The position numbers and the translations under genes are program-made. A model generated the notes under the pieces. The model saw only the letters and a program-made list of their open reading frames with translations. It was not told the origin of the DNA and made no database searches. From Erodium maritimum (Eukaryota > Streptophyta > Magnoliopsida > Geraniales > Geraniaceae): DNA of 64,000 nt. The DNA is taken from contig OY997588.1 in NCBI GenBank assembly GCA_963921825.1, positions 63,322,617-63,386,616 on the forward strand, given 5' to 3'. Below are positions 24,157 through 33,620 of this stretch, in pieces; the stretch's first letter is position 1; every line of letters begins with the position of its first letter.

Positions 24157-25147
24157 CATATGGGTTTTAAAATTGGTTTTTGTGATATGGGGTCTCTTCT
24201 TCGCAACTTCTTTGTGCAGTTTTTTATTTGCCATCTGAGTTTCAGGGTTTGTTTTTTATTTGTGCATTTTTTTGCAATTTCGTGTTTTGTTCCAATTTCC
24301 GAGTATCACAGTTGGATATGAGTTTTAGGGATTCAGAGGCTAGGAATTTGATTTGAAAACAAATATGGGTTTCAGTTCCCACGGTAGATCTGATCAAGCG
24401 GCTCTACAAAGTTTTCCTTTCTCTGCCGTGTCGCTATGCATATATGAGTAGGATTTAGATGCAAAAATGAATTCAATGAATATTAATTAAAAAATAATTA
24501 AAAAAATAAAAAATAGAAATAATAAAAGAAAACTGAAAAAGTTAAGATTTTTTTAATATTGAAAAACTTATATAAATTGAATTAATAAAAGTTAAAGAAA
24601 AAAATATTAATGAAAAATAGAAAATAGTAAAGAAAAAATAAAAATAATAAAGAAAAAATGTGAAAATTTTAAAATGATTTTTTGAAATTTAATAAAAATA
24701 GATTTTGAAAAAAAAACAATTAATAAATTATCTATGATTAGTGAAAATTTAAAAGTAATGAAAATTAGAATATTTACATTTGAATATTTTTAAGTTTCTA
24801 ATAGTAATACATTAATGAAATAAAATAAATGATTACATTTTTAAAATTTAAAGATAAATGAGTGAAATGATTAACATTTCATTGTTGTTTTGTATATTGA
24901 AGAATATGTAGAAGGACAAAGTTTTGAAAATATGATTTTTATTAAGAGATATTTTACTTTTTTTCGCTTTTTGGATGAAAACATAATACAATTGAGTAAA
25001 GGGAAGATTTTGAAAAGTTAATTTTTTTGGATCAAATATCGAAACTTACTCTTAAGTATTGGACACGAACACTACACCACACAACGTTTTAAACTATCTT
25101 CAGTATTCGTCACTTTGTTTGCAAAAATAAAAAGAATATTCTATTTC
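24157..25147. other. AT-rich intergenic DNA
   Basis: After a short block of ordinary composition (to about 24450) the sequence is strongly AT-rich, with many AATAAAGAAAAAAT-like runs. No open frame or terminal repeats were found. Confidence 0.5.
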
Positions 25148-25155
25148 GTTAGTTA

Positions 25156-26251
25156 TAGGGGTGGGCAAAAAAAACCGAAACCGCTAAAACCAACCACCAC
25201 CAACCGCAAACCGCACCGGAAAAACCGAAACCGGAAAGTTAACGGTTGGTTGCGGGTTCTTGACGATCGAACCGGAAAGTTAACGGTTGGTTGTCGGTTC
25301 TTGAAACACCAAACCACCGGTTAACCAACCAAACCGGTACTGTTCTTCATATACACATGACTTCATAATAACCACTGATATGATATAGATAGATGAATGA
25401 CTCATGAGCACTCTTTTGTGTCACACCGATTGCTAACATAGAACACGATGACTTATATGTAATTTTTCTTTTGTTTTGGAGAATGTAGTCAGTGGCGGAG
25501 TCAGCTTTTTCAGTGAGGGGGGGGGGGGGGGGGGGGCACCAAATTTTTTTTTATGTTAGTACACAACATTAAGATAATATGAACTAACATTTAAAAATAT
25601 TAATATCGTAAAAAAACCAATAAATAATAGTCTGAGACCCTAAAAATGACTAAAATATAAAAAAATGACTTACATACTGATAAGTTCGTAAACTAATTGA
25701 AGTTAAAAAACTTAAAACAATTAGAAGTTTTTAAAAATAAGAAACATAAAACAGTTCGGAAATTGAACGATGAGGGACATAATTAGATTATTTAAAAAAA
25801 TAAGGGGTGCACTTATAAATTTAAAAGAAACAAGTGATAAAAATAAAAATTAAAGAATATTTGAGGGGGGGCACAACTTCAAAAAATGAAAAAGTTATGG
25901 GGCATAAACCAAAATTCTCTAAAATTTAGGTAACAAAAACCCAAAAAAAAATTTTGAGGGGGGGCACGTGCCCCCCTGGCCCTTAGTAGCTCCGCCCCCT
26001 GAATGTAGTAATATGTTTTGACTTGAAATAGAAATATGTATATGGTTATTGGTATCTAAATTTGTGCTTACATGTAGTAAAGTAGTTGGTTGGTTAAAAC
26101 CATTAACCAACCGGTTAGTGAAATGGTTGGTTTCACTGTAAAAAGTTGGTTTATGGGTTGATGTTGGTTTCAAGATATGTCAAACCGATAATATCGGGTT
26201 GGGTTCGTAAAAGGTTTCATTGGGTGGTTAACCACCCAATGCCCACCCCTA
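25156..26251. mobile_element. Non-autonomous hAT element (Ac-like ends)
   Basis: The terminal inverted repeats TAGGGGTGGGC and GCCCACCCCTA are flanked by an 8-bp duplication with one mismatch (GTTAGTTA at 25148-25155, GTTAGTTG at 26252-26259). Dense AACCGG/AACCAACC motifs near both ends resemble the subterminal transposase-binding repeats of hAT elements. No transposase frame is present. A second hAT MITE is inserted at 25490-26001. Confidence 0.85.
25490..26001. mobile_element. hAT MITE nested in a hAT element
   Basis: A 512-bp element with ends CAGTGGCGGAGTCAG and, inverted, CAGGGGGCGGAGCTAC is flanked by the perfect 8-bp duplication AATGTAGT (25482-25489 and 26002-26009). It contains a 20-G run (25517-25536) and an AT-rich middle. 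The ends fit a widespread type of plant hAT MITE. Confidence 0.9.
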
Positions 26252-26259
26252 GTTAGTTG

Positions 26260-27424
26260 TATGACCTTAATTGTCATATAATGGATGGTAAAATGACGTT
26301 TTCTTTTAAAAATGACCTAAAATGGACGAATGTAATTAAAGGGTAGAATTAATATAGGCTGAGGCTTAATGGGCTTAAAATGACTTGTAAAAGTTCCAAC
26401 ACAGCCCAATTACTTTAATCCCTAAAATCAGTTGTTCTTCTTCACGCTTCATCTTCTAAAATAGGTCTCAAACTAACGGCCGGGATGGAGGTTACCGACC
26501 AATAACTAATTGTTTTCTCAACCGGAACCGTCTCTAACCTTATCGGAACCGGCCTTACCGGTGCCGGAAGTGGGTGGTTCCGGATTATTCTTCAGCTCTC
26601 CGGAAGAACACACTGCTCCGGCCTCCAGGACGACCACACCGCTCCACTTCGCCGGACTCCAGCTCTGAGGTAAGTGTTTCAATTATCTAAGTTGATTTTG
26701 ATTTAGGGTTTTTAGTTACGAATGGTTGATTTGGGGATTATTAATTGTGTGTGGCATAATCAAAATGTGGCTCAGTTGTATTTTGATGTCCGCACGCCCA
26801 TCTTTCTATTGCTAAATCTTAACTAAGCAAACGTAAATTGTCATGTAGTAACGTTGACAAGCAAATATTGCATTTTTCCGCTAGTCTAACGAAAAGTTGA
26901 AGTTAGGATTTGAGAATAAACGAAAAGTTGAAGTTTCTATTTTAGAAAAGTCTTAGAGCACGTGATAAGCATGTGATTGGTATTTCACAGCGTTAGTCCC
27001 ACTTTCCAGATTTTGATACATTTTGAGAATTAATAAGGTGAAACCTGTTACTATTTGATACGTTTCATATATGTGGGTTATGATTCGATGTTTGAATTTA
27101 GTACAATGAGATGACATGGAGTTTTTTCTATTTTGATTGATTAATCACTTTGCTCAACTTCAAGTGCATCTATGAACTTTCAAAATTTTGGAACTATGTA
27201 AAGGGTAAAATCATCAATTTTCTAAAAATAAATATTGTTGGATATTTTTTTTCATTGATTTGTCAAATTCCAGGCTCAATTCCGATGGATTAATATTTTG
27301 CTAATTAATTTTTTTGACTAAATTTTTGGTGATTAATTTTCATGTATATAGTTAATTTGTTTTATATATTGGAAAATAGGGTATAAAGACCCAACAACCT
27401 TTGACGATCCTTGAAATTGGCAAA
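26260..27424 (+). promoter_or_regulatory. Upstream region of PPR gene, possible 5' UTR intron
   Basis: A CT/CGG-rich stretch at about 26440-26669 looks like transcribed leader. A good 5' splice site (CTGAG|GTAAGTG) lies at 26669/26670, and a TTGGAAAATAG acceptor lies just before 27380. Together they could define a 0.7-kb intron in the 5' UTR. No TATA box stands out. Transcript data would be needed to confirm this. Confidence 0.4.
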
Positions 27425-29518
27425 ATGTTGTGCGTTCTTAAACACCCAACAAGCTCTCTCAAATACGCTCCATTTTTGTTGAAAGAGCCCATCAAGCTCT
27501 TGAAACTCTCGGCCGATTCCAAAAACCTGAGGCTGGGCAAAGCAATCCATGCCCATTTGATCATCACCAGCCGCCTCAATCCCCACACCGTCATCGAATC
27601 CAACTCCTTAATCAACCTCTATGCCAAATGTGGCCAGATTTCTGTTGCCCGCAACCTGTTCGATGAAATGCGCACAAGAAACGTCGTTTCTTGGAGCGCA
27701 CTAATGGCTGGGTATCTGCATTGTGGGTTTCCTCTGGAGGTCATTAGGCTGCTGAAGAGCATGCTTTTGGTGGAATATTGGCTTCCAAACGAGTATGTTC
27801 TCGCCACTGTGATCTCGTCGTGTTCGAATAGTGGAAGAGAAAGAGAGGGCAAGCAGTGCCATGGGTTTGTGTTGAAGTCTGGATTGGATTTTCATCAGTA
27901 TGTGAAGAATGTGCTTATTGACATGTACTCTTCGTGCTCTGATGTGGAGGGAGCTGTCCAGGTGTTGAATTCGGTACCTGGGTCTGATGTTTTTTCTTAT
28001 AATTCGGTCTTGACAGGGCTTTTGGAACGCGGGCATTTGAGGGAAGCTTTTGAAGTTTTGGATAGGATGGCTAGTATGTCTGTGGTGTGGGATAGTGTCA
28101 CTTATGTTACCGTGTTTAGACTTTGTGCTCGGTTGAAAGAATTGAAATTGGGGTTGGCAGTTCACAGCAGGATGCTGGTGGCCGGTGTTGCATCCGACCC
28201 CTATATTAGCAGTGCTGTTGTTGATATGTATGGGAAGTGTGGCGACGTTCTGAATGCAAGGAAAGCTTTTGAGCGGTTGAAGAGTAGAAACGTGGTCTCG
28301 TGGACTGCAGTCATGGCTGCTTACTTCCAAAACAGGTGCTTTGAGGAAGCATTGAGTTTATTTTCAATTATGAAACGTGAGAATGTTCTGCCCAATGAAT
28401 ACACCTTTGCAGTGTTGTTAAATTCATGTGCAGGTTTGTCCGCTCTAAGACCTGGTAGCTCGATACATGCACTTGCAGGGAAGTCTGGTTTCGGGAACCA
28501 TGTCATTGTCAGTAATGCCTTGATCAATATGTACTCTAAGGGCGGGAGCATTGACTCTGCGAGTGAGGTTTATTCAGAAATGATTTTTCAAGACACTGTT
28601 ACTTGGAACGCAATGATATGTGGGTATGCTCATCATGGACTCGGTCAGGAAGCTCTTTCTTTGTTTGAGGACATGTTAGCTGCGGGCGAGCATCCAACCT
28701 ACATTACTTTTGTAGGCGTTCTCTCTGCTTGTGGCCATTTGGCCCGAGTGGAGCAAGGATTCTACTATTTGTACGAGTTAATGAAACAATTTGGCATTGA
28801 ACCTGGGCTGGAGCATTATACCTGTATAATCAGGCTTCTGAGCAAGGCTGGAAGGCTCGATGAAGCTCAGGATTTTATGAGGTCTACTCCAGTGAAATGG
28901 GACGTCATTGCATGGCGAACTTTGCTCAATGCTTGCCATATCCATCGGGAGTATGGAATTGGGAAGCGTATAGCAGATATTGTCTTGCAGATGGACCCAA
29001 ATGATGTTGGGACACACATTCTGTTATCTAATATGTATGCCAAGGCAAAAAGGTGGGATGGGGTCGTGAAAGTTCGGACGTTGATGAGGGATAGGAACAT
29101 CAAGAAAGAACCGGGAGTAAGCTGGATAGAGGTAGGAAATAAGACCCATGTCTTTGCTGCAGAAGATGATAGACATACGGAGTATAGCCAGATTTATATC
29201 AAGGTGAAAGAACTATTGGCTAAGATCAAACAATTCGGGTATTCACCAGATATTGCTTCGGTACTGCATGATGTTGAGGATGAGCAAAAGGAGGATTATC
29301 TTAGTTACCACAGTGAGAAGCTGGCCATAGCGTATGGTCTTATGAAAACTCCATCAGATGCACCCATTCGTGTATTTAAGAACCTGAGGATATGCGATGA
29401 TTGCCATTCTGCTGTCAAACTTATTTCCAAGGTCACAAACCGGTTGATAATCGTCAGAGATACCAACCGTTTCCATCATTTTAAAGATGGCGTCTGTTCA
29501 TGTGCTGATTATTGGTAA
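27425..29518 (+). CDS. EMB2744: DYW-class pentatricopeptide repeat protein (At5g39680/EMB2744-like)
   Basis: A single intron-free frame encodes 697 residues. The ATG at 27425 (MLCVLKHPT) is the first in frame; the open frame extends eight codons upstream without an ATG. PLS-type repeats run from about residue 35 to 515, for example NSLINLYAKCGQISVARNLF and NVVSWSALMAGY. Then come E/E+ motifs (VIAWRTLLNACHIHREYG, PGVSWIEVGNKTHVF) and a full DYW domain ending CSCADYW. The zinc/deaminase residues are present: His629 and Glu631 of HSE, Cys657 and Cys660 of CDDCH, and Cys691/Cys693. Such proteins bind organelle transcripts and DYW domains catalyse C-to-U editing. The target RNA is unknown. Alignment from memory points to At5g39680 (EMB2744, embryo-defective in Arabidopsis). 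The gene appears intact. Confidence 0.93.
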   Translation: MLCVLKHPTSSLKYAPFLLKEPIKLLKLSADSKNLRLGKAIHAHLIITSRLNPHTVIESNSLINLYAKCGQISVARNLFDEMRTRNVVSWSALMAGYLHCGFPLEVIRLLKSMLLVEYWLPNEYVLATVISSCSNSGREREGKQCHGFVLKSGLDFHQYVKNVLIDMYSSCSDVEGAVQVLNSVPGSDVFSYNSVLTGLLERGHLREAFEVLDRMASMSVVWDSVTYVTVFRLCARLKELKLGLAVHSRMLVAGVASDPYISSAVVDMYGKCGDVLNARKAFERLKSRNVVSWTAVMAAYFQNRCFEEALSLFSIMKRENVLPNEYTFAVLLNSCAGLSALRPGSSIHALAGKSGFGNHVIVSNALINMYSKGGSIDSASEVYSEMIFQDTVTWNAMICGYAHHGLGQEALSLFEDMLAAGEHPTYITFVGVLSACGHLARVEQGFYYLYELMKQFGIEPGLEHYTCIIRLLSKAGRLDEAQDFMRSTPVKWDVIAWRTLLNACHIHREYGIGKRIADIVLQMDPNDVGTHILLSNMYAKAKRWDGVVKVRTLMRDRNIKKEPGVSWIEVGNKTHVFAAEDDRHTEYSQIYIKVKELLAKIKQFGYSPDIASVLHDVEDEQKEDYLSYHSEKLAIAYGLMKTPSDAPIRVFKNLRICDDCHSAVKLISKVTNRLIIVRDTNRFHHFKDGVCSCADYW

Positions 29519-29677
29519 CAAAATGATTGGCTTTACAGTGATATGTCTGACAACAGCAGAAGTAACCTACATTCTGATGATCAGACTCCATGGATGCAGA
29601 AGCACATAGAGCTTGTTTGATTCCTCTTTGGAGGTCCAAACCAGATCGATGTAATGTATGTAGTTCATATAAAATAT
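29519..29677 (+). other. Probable 3' UTR of PPR gene
   Basis: About 160 bp separate the TAA from the FB2 foldback element at 29678. No strong AATAAA is present here, so the transcript may end inside the element. Confidence 0.4.
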
Positions 29678-30329
29678 GGGATAATTGTCAAAACATGCAC
29701 TAATGTTTCTTCCACAAACGAAATAGTGCACAATGTTTTGTCCACGTCGTCTGGCTACCCTTATGAATCGTCCACGCATTATTGTTAGAAAAATTAATGG
29801 AATATTCCATTTCTGTTATACATGTGCAGTTAAAGTATAACTGAAATGACCATTTTACCCTTATCATGAATCTTTTGACTTTTCCTTTTGACTTTTGCAT
29901 TAGACATTACCATTCTACCATTTCTAATAAAAAACAAATTAAAAAAAATAAATAGACAAATAAAATAATTTTTTTTAATTTCTTATAATTAAAAAAATCA
30001 AATTTTCTTATTAATTGTTTTTAGTTCTTTTCATTATTTTTTAGTTTTTTATTTTTTTATTTATTTTATTTTTCATTATTTTTTATTATTTTTTTATTTT
30101 TGAATTTCAAACCAAAAGGGCAAAATTGAGGGTATATCAGTCTTTTAACTCATTCTTATTTTTGAATTTCAAACCAAAAGGGCAAAATTGTCAATTCAGG
30201 TTCTGCTGTTACACTTTTCTAACAGAAGTGCGTGGATGATTCATAAGGGTAGCCAGACGACGTGGACAAAACATTGTGCACTATTTCGTTTGTGGACGAA
30301 ACATTAGTGAATGTTTTGACAATTATCCC
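29678..30329. mobile_element. Foldback element FB2 just 3' of the PPR gene
   Basis: The 652-bp copy has the FB2 ends (GGGATAATTGTCAAAACATG ... TTTTGACAATTATCCC) and the same arm blocks as the copies at 9319 and 30852. The 9-mer TATAAAATA occurs one base before the left end (29668-29676) and directly after the right end (30330-30338), consistent with a 9-bp duplication. The middle is T-rich. Confidence 0.85.
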
Positions 30330-30460
30330 TATAAAATACTATTCATTTGACTTGATAAATTCCTTTAATCATCACAGGTTATTTATATGATACTGAACCA
30401 TGCTGAAGTGTCATCTTCCTTTCAAACTGAGGATGCTTTACATCCAATTTATATTACTTA

Positions 30461-31295
30461 GGGATAATTGCAAAAAATTACCCTGATGTATTCACTTCTT
30501 GCAACTTGTAGCCCTCTTCTTTGATATTTGCAAAAAAGTACCTTGAACTCGTCTTTTTGTTGCACTTTGTATACATTTGTTTCATAATGATGATTTTACC
30601 CTTGGAAATTAAAATCTAAAAAATAAAAATTGAAGTACAAAAAATCCAAATTTTCATACCCCTAAATTTTGTTACTGTGTAGGGTACAAAGAGGAAGATA
30701 TTTGAGGGATATGATAATTGTGATTTTTTGTTTTTACTTATTATTTTAAAAATCTAAATTGTAAGGGTAAAATCGTCATTTTTATACAAGTTACAAAAAG
30801 ACAAGTTGGGGGTACTTTTTTGCAATTATGCAAGTTGAAAAATAAAAAGAAGGGATAATTGTCAAAACATGCACTTATGTTTCGTCCACAAACGAAATAG
30901 TGCACAATGTTTCGTCCACGTCGTCTGGCTACCCTTATGAATCGTCCACGCACTTCTGTCAGTAAAATTAACAGAATATTCGAATCTGTAGCCTCACGTG
31001 CTATCATGTGCTTGTGTCTGAAATTTTTTTTGGACGAAATTGCCCTAACAATCCTCAGCCACTCATTTTTTGGACGAAATTCTTATTTTTGAATTTCAAA
31101 CCAAAATGACAAAATTGTCTATTCAGGTTCTACTGTTACACTTTTCTAACAGAAGTGCGTGGACGATTCATAAGGGTAGCCAGACGACGTGGACAAAACA
31201 TTGTGCACTATTTCGTTTGTGGACGAAACATAAGTGCATGTTTTGACAATTATCCCTAAAAAGAATACCAGGGTACTTTTTGTTGCAATTATATC
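30461..31295. mobile_element. Foldback element FB1 interrupted by FB2
   Basis: The left part (30461 to 30851) begins GGGATAATTGCAAAAAAT and follows the FB1 plan. The right-arm end (GAATACCAGGGTACTTTTTG, then TTGCAATTATATC) continues only after the inserted FB2 copy, at 31257-31295. Flanking 9-mers TATTACTTA (30452-30460) and TATTATTTA (31296-31304) differ at one base. About 40 bp of the right arm before the insertion also appears to be missing. Confidence 0.82.
30852..31256. mobile_element. Foldback element FB2 inserted in FB1, exact 9-bp TSD
   Basis: The 405-bp copy has FB2 arms and is flanked by the perfect duplication TAAAAAGAA (30843-30851 and 31257-31265). Both duplicates lie in FB1 sequence. 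The arms almost meet, with only a short spacer around 30980-31080. Confidence 0.9.
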
Positions 31296-31804
31296 TATTA
31301 TTTATACTAAATTTAACCACACACGCTGCCATTGCTTTAACCCAAGAGCAATCTGGAAAACTGACAGTGAACTGGCAACTAATACCTTCATGTATTTCCT
31401 TCTGAATATACTATTTGATCAAAATTTTCCATTCTACTTTGCTGGGCAGGACTATGCATAATGGGAGGTTCTACTAACTCATATAGCTTTACTGAGTGGT
31501 GTGTGCTGCAGGTCATATGTCTACCAAGGTACTACTTCCTTTGCATGTAATGTCTACTAGAACTTCCAGTGCAATGTGCTTGCTTTTCTAACATGGGATA
31601 ACTTGAAAGTATCATACATATATGCTATATGGGGATGGGGTCCATACAATATTTTTTTCCCTGGGTGAGGAGTCTGATCTTATTGTACTATCTAACTGTA
31701 AATATTCATGCTCTCTTGGTTTGGCTAGTTCTCCCTTTATGTCTGATCTCATTTATTTATTTTTTTCTGGTATATAAATTTATACATGCTCCTAGAAAAA
31801 TTAA

Positions 31805-32246
31805 GGGATAATTGTAAAAGAAAAAGAAAAATACTATGAGGTATTCATTTTTTTTGTAAATTGTATCCCTCTTCTTTGATAATTACGAAAAGTGCCTTGA
31901 ACTTGTCTTTTTGTTGCAATTTGGATAAAAATGTCGATTTTACCCTTACGGTTTAAATTTAAAAGTAATAAGTAAAAAACAAAAAACCCAAATTTTCGTA
32001 TCCCTTGATTTTTTTTCTTTCTTGTACTGTACAAAGAGTAAGAAATTTAGGGGATGTGAAAATTATGATTCTTTGTTCTTTATTTTTTTATATTTTAACT
32101 TTCAAGGGTAAAATTGTCATTTTGAAACAAATTTATACCAAGAGCAGCAAAAAGACAAGTTCAAGACACTTTTTTGCAATTATCAAAGAAGAGGGCTACA
32201 AGTTACCAAAAGTGAATACCTCAACGTACTTTTTTGCAATTATTCC
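31805..32246. mobile_element. Foldback element FB1
   Basis: The 442-bp copy starts GGGATAATTGTAAAAG and ends TTTTTTGCAATTATTCC. Its arms are inverse over most of their length (GGTATTCATTTTT ... AAAAGTGAATACCTC). Flanking 9-mers AAAAATTAA and AAAAGTTAT match at seven positions, a decayed duplication at best. Confidence 0.8.
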
Positions 32247-32522
32247 AAAAGTTATTTTTGTGCGAGTTGTGTATTACTGACATATATAAGCTGCTAGAAA
32301 GTGATCTAGGGATGTGATAGTAAAGAGATGATTAGCAATGCTACAAGCCTTAGTTATAACTATAGAGTAGCAATAACAGAGATAATCATAATAAAGCTAG
32401 TGATAGGGCTATAATATATGTAAAACATTCGATAAATATTAGGTAGAAAAAAATGAAATAAAAAAAGAATATGTTGAATCACAAGTATGCTCTTATGTTT
32501 GGGATAGTTCTGGAAGAACAAT
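32247..32522. other. Downstream region of CML gene
   Basis: AT-rich sequence lies between the FB1 element and the stop codon of the minus-strand CML gene. It probably contains that gene's 3' UTR. Confidence 0.45.
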
Positions 32523-33095
32523 TCAGCAAAAGCCGCTTTCCATAAATTTCACAAACTCATTGAAGTCTATTCTGTCATCTGAATTTCTGTCAAAAGCCCT
32601 GATCATTTTCTTGCAGTTCTCAAGATTCGACCCTTCTTTCAACCCCAAAATGCAGAGAACTCGTTTCAGCTCCCTCGCATCAATGAACCCGTCCATGTTC
32701 TCATCGAAAACATCGAAAGCTTCCTTGACCTCCTCAAAGCTCGGCTCTTTCTCATCGAACAACCCTTTAAGCTCGTTAGAACTCATCCGATCCTTGAGCT
32801 CCTCGTCCTCTGGGTTGCAAGAAAGCCCCAGTCTCCCCATCAGCATCTCTGCATCTTCTCTGCAGAGGCTCTCATCAGCAGAGGAGCCAAGCTGCTGCTG
32901 GGTCTGGAACTCGGTGTCCAAGTTCCATGAGTAAGTAGTGCAACCGAGCTTAGACTGGACATAGAACCAGACTCCCGAAAGAAACTTGTGAACGCTAGTT
33001 AACCTGTCTGAACCTATCTGTGATTGGAAAACTTCAACCAGTAGGAAAAGTAGATGGCTAGATAGATTCATTGATGATGATGACGAATTCTCCAT
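32523..33095 (-). CDS. CML46: Calmodulin-like EF-hand protein, CML45/CML46-like
   Basis: An intron-free frame encodes 190 residues starting at the ATG 33093-33095. A short hydrophobic stretch (residues 11-23, LSSHLLFLLVEVF) precedes an acidic middle. Two C-terminal EF-hands follow. The loop at 131-142 (DENMDGFIDARE) is canonical. The loop at 169-180 (DRNSDDRIDFNE) has Asp instead of Gly at position 6, which usually still allows Ca2+ binding. The N-terminal EF-hand pair of calmodulin is absent or unrecognisable. The layout fits plant CML45/CML46, calcium sensors linked to stress and signalling. The partner protein is unknown. The gene is convergent with the PPR gene 3 kb away, and the Arabidopsis pair At5g39680-At5g39670 appears to be the same arrangement. 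Confidence 0.9.
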   Translation of the reverse strand: MENSSSSSMNLSSHLLFLLVEVFQSQIGSDRLTSVHKFLSGVWFYVQSKLGCTTYSWNLDTEFQTQQQLGSSADESLCREDAEMLMGRLGLSCNPEDEELKDRMSSNELKGLFDEKEPSFEEVKEAFDVFDENMDGFIDARELKRVLCILGLKEGSNLENCKKMIRAFDRNSDDRIDFNEFVKFMESGFC

Positions 33096-33175
33096 TGTTG
33101 TGTATATGCAGGAAGCAAGGAAGAATGGAAAGTCTGGTTTGGTTGGATGAAGAACTGAATGGGATTATTTGGGTC

Positions 33176-33183
33176 TTTATATG
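33176..33183 (-). promoter_or_regulatory. Likely TATA box of the CML gene
   Basis: On the minus strand CATATAAAG lies about 85 bp upstream of the start codon. This is a suitable distance for a TATA box with a 50-60 nt leader. Confidence 0.55.
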
Positions 33184-33620
33184 AGAGCCTGAGAAGGCAA
33201 CTTGACCTTGAAGACATCAAAAAGGTCAGGAAATGGTCATTAGGACACCAAGAATGGAACATGTCATAGGTTGGAAGTTTCTGAGTTCCTGCTTATTGGG
33301 AAGACTGGTCGTGGAGAGTTGGTTCAGGCTGCCCTGCTTTTCTCTGTCGTTTCTGTTTTGGTTACCATTTTGTCTTTGTTTTTTATTAATTGTGGCCGGT
33401 CCACTTGTGACTTGGTGCTTCTAGTTTCCATCAATGTTGTTTTTGTAATTTCTACCCATTTTCCATGAAATTGCCCATGTATTTGTAATTCTATTTCATT
33501 TGAACTCTGTACCGAGTTTTTTTTTTCGACAAGATAAAAGGCAATACGGGGTCATTACAGTAATTTCTCATATTGTACATGTTATTTTTTGTTTTTATAT
33601 TCTTCTAAAGGGTTAGGAAA
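33184..33620. other. Upstream of CML gene, otherwise unassigned
   Basis: Sequence of ordinary composition probably carries the CML promoter. No second gene or repeat was recognised before the Harbinger-type element at 33625. Confidence 0.45.

Noticed and set aside
27701..28330. A 209-codon minus-strand frame
   Set aside because: It is antisense to the intact PPR gene and has no domain.
32560..32934. A 124-codon plus-strand frame
   Set aside because: It is antisense to the CML gene and is Ser-rich from EF-hand acidic codons.
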